Shown here: positions 17,162 through 27,104 of the stretch, one piece after another | How positions within the stretch are numbered: position 1 is the first letter of the stretch | Layout of the letters: each line of letters begins with the position of its first letter | DNA from: Caulobacter flavus | GTDB lineage: Bacteria; Pseudomonadota; Alphaproteobacteria; Caulobacterales; Caulobacteraceae | DNA length: 64,000 nt | Direction of reading: 5' to 3' | NCBI RefSeq assembly: GCF_003722335.1 | Contig: NZ_CP026100.1 | Span: 558,001-622,000, forward strand | Position numbers and translations under genes: made by a program | The notes under the pieces: model-generated | What the model was told of the DNA's origin: nothing | The model's database searches: none | What the model saw: only the letters and a program-made list of their open reading frames with translations

Positions 17162-18814
17162 TTACTTCCGTTCGGCCTTGCTCTTGTCGCGCAGGTCCTT
17201 GAACTCCGACCCCGCCTGCCATTCGGGCCAGGCGCGCGAGTTCGCCAGATCCGCGCCCACCTTGTAGAACAGGCCGATGTCCATGGCCTGGCCCGACAGG
17301 TCCCAGTCCGCCGACCATTCGTCGGCCGGCTGGTGGTAGCGGTTGGCGTTGTAGTCGGCCTCGGCCTTCTCGCCGGCCTCCTTGCCGCCCTTTACCAGGT
17401 CGCTGCCCGAGCCCACCGAGATCGCCGGCACGCCGCGCTTGGCGAAGGGGAAGTGGTCCGAGCGGTAGAAGTGGCCGGCCTGCGGCACGGGATCGGGCGT
17501 GAAGTAGCGGCCCTCTTCCTTGGCCTTGGCCACCAGCATGTCTTGCAGGTCGACCTTGCCGTCGCCCGAGGTGGTGACGTCCTTGGCCGGGCCGGCGGCC
17601 GACAGCGCGTCGATGTTGAGGTCGGCGACCGTCTTGGCCAGCGGGAACAGCGGGTTGGCGGCGTAGTACTCCGAACCCAGCAGGCCCTTCTCCTCGGCGG
17701 TCACGGCCAGGAACATCACCGAGCGCTGCGGCGCGGGCTGGCTCTTGAAGGCCCGGCCCAGCTCCAGCAAGGCCGCGATGCCGTCGGCGTTGTCGACGGC
17801 GCCGTTGTAGATCTTGTCGCCCCTGGCGTCGGGCAGGCCCACGCCCAGGTGATCCCAGTGGCCGCTGTAGATGATGGTCTCGTCGGGATACTTGGTCCCC
17901 TTCACGCGGCCGGCGATGTTCTTGGAGACGATCACCTCGTGCTTGACCGCGTAGTCGGCCGAGAAGGTCGCCTTCAGGTCCACCGGCTTGAAGTCGCGGG
18001 TCTGGGCCTGCTTCTTCAGGGCCTCGAAGTCCAGGCCGGCCTTCTTGAAGAGGTCGACGGCCAGGTCGCGCTGGATCCAGCCCTCCAGGGCCGGGTGCGA
18101 CTTGGTCGGATCCTTGCGGACGATGTCGAACATCGTGTTGGTGTTGGAGTTCTTGACCGTGGCCCAGCCGTAGGAGGCCGGCGCGGTCTCGTGCACGATC
18201 AGCAGGCCGGCCGCGCCCTGGCGGGCGGCTTCCTCGTACTTGTAGGTCCAGCGGCCGTAGTAGGTCATGGCCTTGCCGCCGAAATCACCGGCGCCGGTCT
18301 CGAAGTCCGGGTCGTTGATCAGCACGACAGCGATCTTGCCCTTCAGGTCGACGCCCTTGAAGTCGTCCCAGTTACGCTCGGGCGCCTTGACGCCGTAGCC
18401 GACGAAGACCAGCGGCGCGTCCTTGATCGACACCTTGTCGACATTGGTCATGGCCGCGCGGATGGCGATCTGCTCGCCCTGGCTCAGCATCACGTGGTCC
18501 GGGCCGGCCATGACGTGGGCGCTGACCGGGCCGGAGATCTCGAACTTGGCCAGCGGCACGTCCTGGGTCCAGGCGCGCTTGCCGTCGGTCTGCAGGTCGC
18601 CGGCCGGCTCCAGGCCGATCGCCTTCATCTGCTCGGTGACGTAGGCGACGGTCTTCTTCTCGCCCTCGGTGGCGGGGCCCCGACCTTCGAACTCGTCCGA
18701 GGACAGCACCTTGATGTGCTGCGACAGCTTGGCGGGGTCGATCTTGGGCGCGTCGGCCGCATGCGCGAGCATCGGCGCGGCGATCAGGGCCGTGGCGAGG
18801 AGAAGGCGTTTCAT
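17162..18814 (-). CDS. Exported M28 family metallopeptidase with PA domain
   Basis: 550 residues; signal peptide MKRLLLATALIAAPMLAHA. Residues about 60-270 hold an inserted protease-associated domain (VFVGYGVKAPERNWDDFKGV, KGKIAVVLINDP). The catalytic part shows the expected zinc ligands: SGHWDHLGVG (H and D), NGAVDNADGIAALLELG (D), AEEKGLLGSEYY (catalytic and ligand E), NIDALS (D) and SDHFPFAKRGVPA (H). Such enzymes remove N-terminal residues from peptides in the periplasm or outside. Upstream and downstream genes (threonine and serine deaminases) fit a role in supplying amino acids for catabolism, but that link is inference. Confidence 0.92.
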   Translation of the reverse strand: MKRLLLATALIAAPMLAHAADAPKIDPAKLSQHIKVLSSDEFEGRGPATEGEKKTVAYVTEQMKAIGLEPAGDLQTDGKRAWTQDVPLAKFEISGPVSAHVMAGPDHVMLSQGEQIAIRAAMTNVDKVSIKDAPLVFVGYGVKAPERNWDDFKGVDLKGKIAVVLINDPDFETGAGDFGGKAMTYYGRWTYKYEEAARQGAAGLLIVHETAPASYGWATVKNSNTNTMFDIVRKDPTKSHPALEGWIQRDLAVDLFKKAGLDFEALKKQAQTRDFKPVDLKATFSADYAVKHEVIVSKNIAGRVKGTKYPDETIIYSGHWDHLGVGLPDARGDKIYNGAVDNADGIAALLELGRAFKSQPAPQRSVMFLAVTAEEKGLLGSEYYAANPLFPLAKTVADLNIDALSAAGPAKDVTTSGDGKVDLQDMLVAKAKEEGRYFTPDPVPQAGHFYRSDHFPFAKRGVPAISVGSGSDLVKGGKEAGEKAEADYNANRYHQPADEWSADWDLSGQAMDIGLFYKVGADLANSRAWPEWQAGSEFKDLRDKSKAERK

Positions 18815-18981
18815 CGTCCCTACTCTTTTCGAGCGTTTCGTTTCGAGGTCGCGGACCCTAGCGGGAGGTTTTGACCGCCGCTAGGGGGTGTCGAGAAAGT
18901 GGGCGTGCTTCAGCTTCCTTCTTCTTTTGCGGGAGAAGGCGGCGGCCGAAGGACACGGATAAGGGATCGGAAGCGGGCGCT

Positions 18982-19045
18982 ACCCCCTCAGTCGCTCCGC
19001 GACAGCTCCCCCAGAGGGGGAGGTGGCCCGGAGGGCCGGAGGGGG
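18982..19045. repeat. GC-rich palindromic intergenic repeat, copy 3
   Basis: ACCCCCTCAGTCGCTCCGCG at the left and CGGAGGGGGT at the right with CTCCCCCAGAGGGGGAG in the centre. Both halves recur, in reverse orientation, at 22171-22268. It ends just before the stop codon of the threonine dehydratase-like gene. Confidence 0.65.
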
Positions 19046-19050
19046 TCGTC

Positions 19051-20025
19051 TCAGACGCCCGTCAGCACCCCCGCGAACACCGCCGGATCCACGTTGCCGC
19101 CCGACAGCACGATCACCGCCGTCTGCTCCTTCACATCGATCTTGGCCGACAGCGCCGCCGCCAGCGCCACGCAGCCGCCCGGCTCGACCACCAGCTTCAG
19201 GTGCATGAAGGCCCAGCGCATGGCGGCCGCCACCTCGTCGTCGGTGACGGCGGCGACGCCGGTCAGGGTGCGGCTGTTGATCGGCCAGGTCAGGGCGCCC
19301 GGCGTCGGGGCCAGCAGGGCGTCGCAGAACGAGCGGGCGTCGGGGTCGATCACCTCGCGCTGGCCGCTGCCCAGCGAACGGCGGGTGTCGTCGAAGCCGG
19401 CCGGCTCGGCGCCCCAGACCTGGGTGGCGGGCGACAGGGCCTTCACGGCCGTCGAGGTTCCGGCGATCAGGCCGCCGCCGCCGATGGGGCAGAGCACCTT
19501 GTCCAGCACCGCGCCGGCGGCCTCGGCCTGGGCGACGATCTCCAGCCCCACAGTCCCCTGGCCGGCGATGATGTGCGGGTCGTCGTAGGACGGCACGACG
19601 ATCATGCCGCGCTCGGCGGCGATCTCGGCGGCGATCGCCTCGCGGTCCTCCTTGAAGCGATCGAAGAAGCGGATCTCGGCCCCGAAGCCGCGCGTGGCCT
19701 CCACCTTCACCGACGGCGCGTCGGCGGGCATGACGATCAGGGCCGGCATGCCCAGCCTGTCGGCCGCCAGCGCCACGCCCTGGGCGTGGTTGCCCGACGA
19801 GAAGGCCACGACGCCGCGCGCCCTCTCCTCGTCGGTGAACTGGGAGAGGCGGTTGTAGGCGCCCCGGAACTTGAAGGCCCCGGCCAGCTGCAGGGTCTCG
19901 GGCTTGACGAAGATCCGGCCGCCCAGCCGGTCCGACAGGGCCGCGCTCTCCAGCAGGGGCGTGACCACGGCCTGGCCCGTCAGGCGTTCGGCGGCGGCCT
20001 GGATGTCGGCGAGCGAGACGGTCAT
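19051..20025 (-). CDS. Threonine/serine dehydratase (PLP-dependent, short form)
   Basis: 324 residues, i.e. the catabolic-length enzyme without the C-terminal regulatory domain of biosynthetic IlvA. The PLP lysine is in FKFRGAYNR, the substrate loop is SSGNHAQG, and the phosphate-binding glycine loop is PIGGGGLIAGTS. It deaminates L-threonine to 2-oxobutyrate and/or L-serine to pyruvate; serine racemase is a close relative and cannot be excluded. It is followed by the M28 peptidase on the same strand 236 bp away, across a repeat. Starts at MTVSLADIQAA. Confidence 0.9.
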   Translation of the reverse strand: MTVSLADIQAAAERLTGQAVVTPLLESAALSDRLGGRIFVKPETLQLAGAFKFRGAYNRLSQFTDEERARGVVAFSSGNHAQGVALAADRLGMPALIVMPADAPSVKVEATRGFGAEIRFFDRFKEDREAIAAEIAAERGMIVVPSYDDPHIIAGQGTVGLEIVAQAEAAGAVLDKVLCPIGGGGLIAGTSTAVKALSPATQVWGAEPAGFDDTRRSLGSGQREVIDPDARSFCDALLAPTPGALTWPINSRTLTGVAAVTDDEVAAAMRWAFMHLKLVVEPGGCVALAAALSAKIDVKEQTAVIVLSGGNVDPAVFAGVLTGV

Positions 20026-20148
20026 GGGGCCCTCGGCGGCTCAGTGGCTATGCGGCCACGCGGCCACAGCATTCGATAGCACTCGCTCTAGCTCGCACCG
20101 GCGGTTCGCGCCATAAGGGAGCCGGATACTGCTGAGGGGTCAGAGACC

Positions 20149-20763
20149 ATGAAAACCGCACTGTTGGCCGCCGTGGCCGGCGCCGCGCTCGCCTGCGCCG
20201 TCGCCTCTTCCGCCTCGGCCGGCGAACTGATCGTCGGCGCCTACAAGCACGACGTCACCTTCATCGGCGAGGCCGTGGGCCTGGGCGCCGCCGGCCGCGA
20301 GGACGGGGTCGACCTGCACATCGGCTACCGCACCGATCGCCTGGAGAACGTCCGCTGGCTGGGCAAGCCGCAGGTTCACGCCTTCGTGTCGCTGAACAGC
20401 GAGAACACCTCCAACTTCGTGGCCGCCGGCCTCAGCTGGCCGATCGATTTCGGGGCCGAGGGCGGCTTCTATTTCCGTCCGGGCATGGGCCTGGCCTACA
20501 CCGACGGCGAGACCGGCCTGCCGCCGGTCAACGAGCCGGGCATCAGCCAGGCCGAGATCGACCGCCGCCTGAAGCTCTACAACACGCGCATCGATTTCGG
20601 CTCCAAGGTGCTGTTCCAGCCGGAACTGGCGCTGGGCTACCGCTTCAACGACAAGTGGGCCGCCGAACTGTCCTACGTGCACCTGTCGAACGGCCAGATC
20701 TTCCACCAGGGCAAGAACCAGGGGCTTGACGATCTGGGCGTGCGCCTGCTTTACGCCTTCTGA
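20149..20763 (+). CDS. PagL-like lipid A 3-O-deacylase (acyloxyacyl hydrolase)
   Basis: 204 residues: signal peptide to SASAG, then an eight-stranded outer membrane barrel ending in the aromatic LLYAF. The C-terminal block SYVHLSNGQ carries the catalytic His and Ser (H-x-S), and GLDDLGVRL downstream supplies the acidic residue that completes the triad in this family (D here where Pseudomonas PagL has E). PagL removes the 3-linked acyl chain of lipid A in the outer membrane. Single-gene unit, terminated by the hairpin at 20768. Confidence 0.85.
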   Translation: MKTALLAAVAGAALACAVASSASAGELIVGAYKHDVTFIGEAVGLGAAGREDGVDLHIGYRTDRLENVRWLGKPQVHAFVSLNSENTSNFVAAGLSWPIDFGAEGGFYFRPGMGLAYTDGETGLPPVNEPGISQAEIDRRLKLYNTRIDFGSKVLFQPELALGYRFNDKWAAELSYVHLSNGQIFHQGKNQGLDDLGVRLLYAF

Positions 20764-20767
20764 CTTC

Positions 20768-20792
20768 GCGGGGGCCGGCTGACGGCCCCCGC
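20768..20792 (+). terminator. Hairpin after pagL-like gene
   Basis: Perfect 10-bp stem GCGGGGGCCG / CGGCCCCCGC with a GCTGA loop, 4 bp after the stop. No T-run follows, so it may be a transcript-stabilising hairpin rather than a classical terminator. Confidence 0.6.
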
Positions 20793-20882
20793 CCGTCACC
20801 GACAATCTGACGAACGTCCGCCGCCGAGTCCTGTCGAAGGGCCGCGGGCGCTACCGGGCAGGTGACAAGGCATATCCGTATC

Positions 20883-22169
<1,287 letters not shown>

Positions 22170-22170
22170 T

Positions 22171-22290
22171 CCCCCTCCGGCCCTCCGGGCCGCCTCCCCC
22201 AGAGGGGGAGGATCTGGGCCGCCGAGATGCTTCCCCTCTGGGGGAGCTGTCGCGGAGCGACTGAGGGGACCCTCTCCCACGAGGGAGAGG
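22171..22290. repeat. GC-rich palindromic repeats, copy 4 (two halves plus a third hairpin)
   Basis: The left part (22171-22211) equals the reverse complement of the right half of the element at 18982-19045, the right part (22231-22268) the reverse complement of its left half; about 20 bp of unrelated sequence separates them. A further CCTCTCCC/GGGAGAGG hairpin follows at 22271-22290. Located just after purA. Confidence 0.65.
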
Positions 22291-22403
22291 GCGCTCCCGC
22301 CATCCGCTAATCCCCATTCCGGGGACTACCTACGGTCACGGTTAGCGTTTGCTTAGGCCGCGAGCCGTATGGTTTCCCCCGTACACCAAGGGGGTTCCTG
22401 ATC

Positions 22404-23543
22404 TTGTCCGCGCGTCGAAAGCTCGCCCCGGTTCGCAAGCCGGACCGCCTGACGCGCAGCCTGCGCGCCCTGGAGCGCACGGCCTCGACCAGCCGGGTGC
22501 TGAACCTGCTGGCGATCGCCGCCGACAGCAGCCAGCGCCCCGAATATTCCCAGCACCCGCTGTTTCGGAACCGGGTCCTGAACAACGCCCTGATCGTCAA
22601 GCACCGCCTGCGCAGCGACGACCTCTTCCTGTTCGACGAGGCGCGCCCGACGGCGACCAAGATCATCATCCCGTTCGAGCGCAGCGACCTGTCGCTGGGC
22701 GGCCAGTCGTTCTTCGTCGGCCAGCGCGGCTGGATCGACCTGCTGCGCGAGGCCTGCAACGACCCGTCGGACATGACGCGCGACCTGGCGACCCTGCGCA
22801 TGATCGACATGCTGCCGTCGCTGGATCCGTTCCTGCTGCGCGAGCATCTGCGCCGCCACGGCATGATCGTGGCCCCCTGCTACTTCGCCCTGTCGCCCGG
22901 CGACCTGGAGCAGATGCAGGGCTTCGTCACCGTCGAGATCTCGCGGCTGATAGACCTGGCCTATCGCGACACCGGTCGCACCAACGGCGCCCACGCCGCC
23001 CGCCTGGTCGAGGCCCTGCTGTCCACCGACGTCGACGAGCGGCTGGAGCCGCTGCGCGAGACCCTGGTGCTGGAAGGCGAGAGCTTCCGGGAAGGCGTCT
23101 TCAGCTGGAAGGGCTTCCTCTATTACAAGTGGATGCTCACCCGCCTGTGGCCGCAGCTGACCGCCACGGCCGGCGAGATCGGCCAGATGGTCATCACCGG
23201 CGCCCGAGAGGCCGAGACGGCCCGCTATGTCGACGACGCCCGCAAGCGCCTGCAGCACGGCGTGGTGGTCGAGCGCGCCTCGATCCTGCGCACGCTGAAG
23301 GTCTATGACGACGCCTTCGAGGACCTGATCGACAACGGCAAGCCGCAAGCCTTCCGCGAATTCCTGCTGCGCGCCCCCGACATGTTCCTGTCCCTGGGCG
23401 AGAAGGTCGGGGTGATCTCGCACATCGCCAGCTTCTGGCGCTACCGCTTCCCCGAAGGCCAGCCGGCCATCGTCGACGTCGAGGAAGCCGTCGACATCCT
23501 GCAGGATTTCGATTCCGGCCTGTCGGCCTCGCTCGCCATCTGA
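22404..23543 (+). CDS. Hypothetical protein of 379 aa, no recognised family
   Basis: TTG start preceded by AAGGGGG. The N-terminus is very basic (SARRKLAPVRKPDRLTRSLR). The rest is soluble and mainly helical with short conserved-looking blocks: FRNRVLNNALIVKHRLRSDD, FERSDLSLGGQSFFVGQRGW, EGVFSWKGFLYYKWML, APDMFLSLGEKVGVISHIAS and DVEEAVDILQDFD. No catalytic motif, signal peptide or membrane segment. It is followed after 100 bp by a degenerate receiver protein on the same strand; the pairing may be functional but is unproven. Confidence 0.8.
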   Translation: MSARRKLAPVRKPDRLTRSLRALERTASTSRVLNLLAIAADSSQRPEYSQHPLFRNRVLNNALIVKHRLRSDDLFLFDEARPTATKIIIPFERSDLSLGGQSFFVGQRGWIDLLREACNDPSDMTRDLATLRMIDMLPSLDPFLLREHLRRHGMIVAPCYFALSPGDLEQMQGFVTVEISRLIDLAYRDTGRTNGAHAARLVEALLSTDVDERLEPLRETLVLEGESFREGVFSWKGFLYYKWMLTRLWPQLTATAGEIGQMVITGAREAETARYVDDARKRLQHGVVVERASILRTLKVYDDAFEDLIDNGKPQAFREFLLRAPDMFLSLGEKVGVISHIASFWRYRFPEGQPAIVDVEEAVDILQDFDSGLSASLAI

Positions 23544-23643
23544 AACGGTCGTTCTGACGCACAGGTCGGGCGCGTAATCATCAAGCGGTTTTTTACCCTC
23601 ATGGGCTAAGACTCGGGGTCCGATCTTCTGGAGACCCCGCCCC

Positions 23644-24447
23644 GTGTTCGACGGCAACCCTCGCACCCTGCAGCGCATCGCCGCCAAGATGCAGCGCGTG
23701 CTGGTCGTCGACCCGAGCACCGCCGCCGTCCGCCTGCTGGGCGACCAGCTGCGCCACGTGGGCAACGTGCAGATCTTCGCCGCCCCGACCGTCGAGCAGG
23801 GCTGGGGCATGGTCCGCACCGTCGACCCGCAGATGATCTTCGTCGAGCACGCCAGCGCCGGCGTCGACGGCCTGGCTTTGGCCCGCAAGATCCGTCGCAG
23901 CGACCTGGCCTGCCGCCAGGCCCCGATCATCATGTGCACCGCCGAAGCCACCGCCGAGGCGATCTTCGGGGCGCGCGACGCCGGCATCCACGAGTTCATG
24001 CGCAAGCCGTTCACGATCAAGGATCTGGAGCGGCGCCTGGAAGCGGTGACGCTGAAGCCGCGCGACTGGGTGGAGGCCGTGCAGTACGTCGGTCCCGACC
24101 GCCGCCGCTTCAACTCGGCCGAATACAAGGGCCCGCGCAAGCGCAAGGCCGACGCGGCCGGCACGCCCGCCGCACGCCTCTCGCAGGCCCTGCGCATCGT
24201 CAAGTCCGCCGCCCAATCGCTGGACAGCGATCCGGCCCAGGCCCGCCGCGCCCTGGCCGCCCAGGCGGCCGAACTGCGCGCCGTCGGCGAGGCGGTGAAG
24301 GAGCCGCGCCTGATCGAGGCCGCCAACGCCCTGGGCGCGGTGACCCAGGTCGAGACCACCGGCGCCATGGCCCGCGCCGAACTGGTCAAGCGCATCGACG
24401 TGCTGATGGGCTTCATGACCGACGAGGGCAACGGCCGCGCGGCTTGA
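23644..24447 (+). CDS. Degenerate response-regulator receiver protein (pseudo-receiver)
   Basis: 267 residues from a GTG start (MFDGNPRTLQRIAAKMQRVL). Residues 17-135 have the CheY-like fold: VLVVDPS (D23, but the second acidic residue is Pro), MIFVEHASAGVDG where the phosphorylated Asp is replaced by E68, MCTAEA with T99, and MRKPF with K121. Residues about 150-267 are a basic linker (PDRRRFNSAEYKGPRKRK) and an Ala-rich helical region with no DNA-binding or enzymatic motif recognised. A glutamate at the phospho-site often mimics the active state, so this protein may work without phosphorylation. Downstream of the 379-aa hypothetical gene. Confidence 0.85.
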   Translation: MFDGNPRTLQRIAAKMQRVLVVDPSTAAVRLLGDQLRHVGNVQIFAAPTVEQGWGMVRTVDPQMIFVEHASAGVDGLALARKIRRSDLACRQAPIIMCTAEATAEAIFGARDAGIHEFMRKPFTIKDLERRLEAVTLKPRDWVEAVQYVGPDRRRFNSAEYKGPRKRKADAAGTPAARLSQALRIVKSAAQSLDSDPAQARRALAAQAAELRAVGEAVKEPRLIEAANALGAVTQVETTGAMARAELVKRIDVLMGFMTDEGNGRAA

Positions 24448-24451
24448 GGGA

Positions 24452-24557
24452 TCCACCCCTCTCTCGCTTCAGCGACAGAGGGGGCGACCGCCTCCTCTGA
24501 GCCCAGCCTCGCCCCCTCCACCACTTCGTGGTCCCCCTCCCCCGTTCACGGGGGAGG
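24452..24557. repeat. GC-rich palindromic repeats, copy 5
   Basis: Contains CCCCTCTCTCGCTTCAGCGA-type and CTCCCCCGTTCACGGGGGAG-type hairpins (the latter near 24536-24556) between the convergent receiver and TonB receptor genes. Confidence 0.55.
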
Positions 24558-24560
24558 AAC

Positions 24561-24595
24561 AAAGAAAAAGGCGGCGCCCTTTCGGACGCCGCCTT
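24561..24595 (-). terminator. Rho-independent terminator of the second TonB receptor
   Basis: Stem AAGGCGGCG / CGCCGCCTT (24568-24576 with 24587-24595); on the minus strand it is followed by TTTTTCTTT. Confidence 0.85.
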
Positions 24596-24621
24596 CGTCT
24601 TTTCGAACCGTATGGCCCCGA

Positions 24622-26913
24622 TCAGAACGCCATGCGGGCGATCAGCTGGAACACCGGGCCGGCCTGCTCGCGCTCGAGTTCGTACTCGTCGAAGCTGCGG
24701 TCGACCTGGTCCTCGATGGTGGTGAACTTGTTGAAGCTTTCCTTCTTGGAGGCGTCCAGCAGGTTCGAACCGGTCAGGCGGACGGTGATGTCCTTGCCGA
24801 TGCGCTTCTCGACGAAGATCTCCAGGTCGCCGCCGTAGGTGGTGGTGACCTCCTCGCCGACGACGCGGCTGTAGGCCTCGCCCTGCTTGCGGTAGGTCGC
24901 GCCGAACGAGGCGCCCCAGGTCGGCAGGTCCTGGATGAAGCCGACGTTCAGCACGTAGTCCGACTGGCTGTTGAACTTGCGCGAGCCGAACTCGTCGTCG
25001 ATGTCGCTGTCCAGCCACGAGTAGTTCAGGAACACGCCGGTGTTGTCGAGACCGACGAAGGTCAGCGGGGTCGACAGGTCGAACTCGACGCCCCAGACCT
25101 TGCCGTCGCCGGCGTTGCGGGCCGAGTAGACAAAGGTGCCGTCGCCCTCGCTGCCTTCAGCGCCGGTGTTGTACAGTTCCAGCAGGTCGTTGACCTTGCG
25201 GTAGAAGACGTTGACGCCAGCGACGCCCGAACGGCCGAGACGGCGCTCGTAGCCGACGTCGAGGCCCCAGGCGGTTTCCGGCTTCAGGGTGGGCACGCCG
25301 ACGAAGTCGTTGTCGCCCAGCTCGGCTTCCAGGGTCGCCGGCGAAAGGTACTCGAAGCTCGGGCGGCGCACGGTGCGGGCCGTGGCGGCGTACAGCTGGT
25401 CGGTGTCGGTCAGATTATAGCGCAGCGAGGCCGACGGCAGCAGCTCCTTGTAGTCGTTGTCGTAGGTGTCGCCCGAGGTGCGGTCCTCGATCGAGACGTC
25501 GGTGGTCTCGTAGCGCAGGCCGGCTTCCCACTTCAGCGCGCCGGACTTGCCCGACAGCATCACGTAGGGGTCCAGGCGGGTCTGCTCGAAGCTGGCGTCG
25601 CCGCCAGCGATCGGGGCGTAGGCGCCGAAGGCCGGGACGGTCGTGGCCGGCAGGTTGTAGCGGTTGCGCGGAACCTCGGTGAAGAGGGTGTCGCGCTCCT
25701 TCTTCTCGTACTGCAGGCCGAACTCCAACTCGGCGCCGAACGACAGGTCGCGCTCGTGCTCGACCTTGGCCGAGAACTCGGTGTCGTCGATCTTGCTGCG
25801 CGACTTGTCGCGGGTGATGCGGTCGCCGTCCGGGAACGGGATCGCGTCGCGCAGGTACTCGATCTCGTCCTCGAACTCGTCTTCCTTGCCCTTGAAGCCG
25901 GCGTAGCCGAGCTTCACCGAGGTGCGGCCGCCGAGCATCTCGCGCTTGTACTTGCCGGTCAGCGACCAGCTGTCCTGGTCGATCTGGACGTCGTTGTTGT
26001 TGATCGTCTGGATGTTGGCGCTGGTGCGGATGTCCTTGGCGTACTCGATCGAGTCCTCGTCCTGCAGGCGGTCGGTGCGGACGAAGAAACCGGCCAGCTC
26101 CAGGTCGCCGCCGGCCACCGGAACCTGGTAGCTGGCGTTGACCGAATAGTCGGTGCCGTTGCGGACGTCGGTCTGGACTTCGCTGTTGTCGAGCGTGCCG
26201 TTCGGCTCGTCGTAGCGCAGCGACAGCTTCTGCTTGGGATTGCGGCGGCCCTGGATGTTGGCGCCCACCAGCAGGCGGCCGGGGCCGACCTGGCCGCCCC
26301 ACACGCCGCCGACCGTCTCGCGGATGCGCTTGTCGTCGAACATCATCGCGCCGGCGCGGACGAAGCCGCCGTCCAGGGCGTAGGCGTCGCGCAGCACGAT
26401 GTTGATGGCGCCGGCGACGGCGTCGCCGCTGCGGTTGGCGCTGGCGCTGCGGACGATCTCGATGCGCTCGATCAGTTCGGCCGGGATGCGGTCGACGAAG
26501 AACGAGCCGTCGGCGCCGGCGCCGAACGCGCCCGAGCCCGAACCGGCGCCCGGGATCTTCTCGCCGTTGATCAGGATCTGGGTGTAGGCCGGGTCGAGGC
26601 CGCGCAGGCGCACGCCATCCGATTCCAGCACGTCCGACAGGAAGGCCACCGAAGGCACGCGCTTGAGGGCGTCGCCGGCGGTCAGCGGCTCGAAGCGCTG
26701 GAAGTAGTCGAGGCCGTACTCGAGGACCGGAGCGGTCTCCTCGGTGCGGTTGCGATAGGCGATCTGGGCCTGGACCACGACTTCCGAGGCCGTGACCGGC
26801 GCGTCGGCGGTGGCGATCGGCGCATCGGCCGGAGCGACGTCGGCGGCCGCGGCCTGGGCGGCGAGCGCCAGCGGAGCGATGGCGCACAGCGCCAGCAGAG
26901 CGGTCTTCTTCAT
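24622..26913 (-). CDS. TonB-dependent outer membrane receptor (763 aa)
   Basis: The ATG at 26913 opens a signal peptide (MKKTALLALCAIAPLALAAQ, AAA) and has GGGGA upstream. The plug (about residues 35-170) shows VPSVAFLSDVLESDGVRLRG, TQILINGEKIPGAG and RIEIVRSASANRSGDAVAGA; the barrel ends in LIARMAF. The plug resembles the CirA/FepA-like group that often imports iron complexes, but many Caulobacter receptors of this type take up other ligands. The 349-bp upstream gap carries an 18-bp perfect palindrome and other repeats that may control it. Strong terminator downstream. Confidence 0.92.
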   Translation of the reverse strand: MKKTALLALCAIAPLALAAQAAAADVAPADAPIATADAPVTASEVVVQAQIAYRNRTEETAPVLEYGLDYFQRFEPLTAGDALKRVPSVAFLSDVLESDGVRLRGLDPAYTQILINGEKIPGAGSGSGAFGAGADGSFFVDRIPAELIERIEIVRSASANRSGDAVAGAINIVLRDAYALDGGFVRAGAMMFDDKRIRETVGGVWGGQVGPGRLLVGANIQGRRNPKQKLSLRYDEPNGTLDNSEVQTDVRNGTDYSVNASYQVPVAGGDLELAGFFVRTDRLQDEDSIEYAKDIRTSANIQTINNNDVQIDQDSWSLTGKYKREMLGGRTSVKLGYAGFKGKEDEFEDEIEYLRDAIPFPDGDRITRDKSRSKIDDTEFSAKVEHERDLSFGAELEFGLQYEKKERDTLFTEVPRNRYNLPATTVPAFGAYAPIAGGDASFEQTRLDPYVMLSGKSGALKWEAGLRYETTDVSIEDRTSGDTYDNDYKELLPSASLRYNLTDTDQLYAATARTVRRPSFEYLSPATLEAELGDNDFVGVPTLKPETAWGLDVGYERRLGRSGVAGVNVFYRKVNDLLELYNTGAEGSEGDGTFVYSARNAGDGKVWGVEFDLSTPLTFVGLDNTGVFLNYSWLDSDIDDEFGSRKFNSQSDYVLNVGFIQDLPTWGASFGATYRKQGEAYSRVVGEEVTTTYGGDLEIFVEKRIGKDITVRLTGSNLLDASKKESFNKFTTIEDQVDRSFDEYELEREQAGPVFQLIARMAF

Positions 26914-27061
26914 CGGAACATCCCCACGGACACTCCGCGCCCAGGCCCGACACCTGGAGAACACGGGTGTTCTTGTCGGGGGAGGGCATAGTTTCGCCAC
27001 AACCTCTGAACCAGAGAAGTTTCGGCGACAGTTTTATTGCGGTTTTATGTAGGTGCGCGGA
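26914..27061. promoter_or_regulatory. Promoter-proximal half of the 349-bp gap between TonB receptor and engB
   Basis: The gap 26914-27262 has no gene. Close to the receptor there is an inverted repeat CTCTG-AAC-CAGAG (27004-27016) flanked by two copies of AGTTTCG (26989 and 27018). On the minus strand TTGTGGCG...ACTATGC lies nearby as a possible promoter. The distal half holds the 18-bp palindrome and GC-rich repeats listed separately. Confidence 0.35.
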
Positions 27062-27079
27062 TGATCCGTGCACGGATCA
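27062..27079. promoter_or_regulatory. 18-bp perfect palindrome, candidate operator
   Basis: TGATCCGTGCACGGATCA is fully self-complementary. It lies 149 bp upstream of the TonB receptor start on that gene's 5' side and 183 bp beyond the engB stop, so the receptor is the only gene it can plausibly control. The binding protein is not encoded nearby. Confidence 0.5.
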
Positions 27080-27104
27080 CACTAGCCCCCCCCTTTTCCA
27101 TCGA

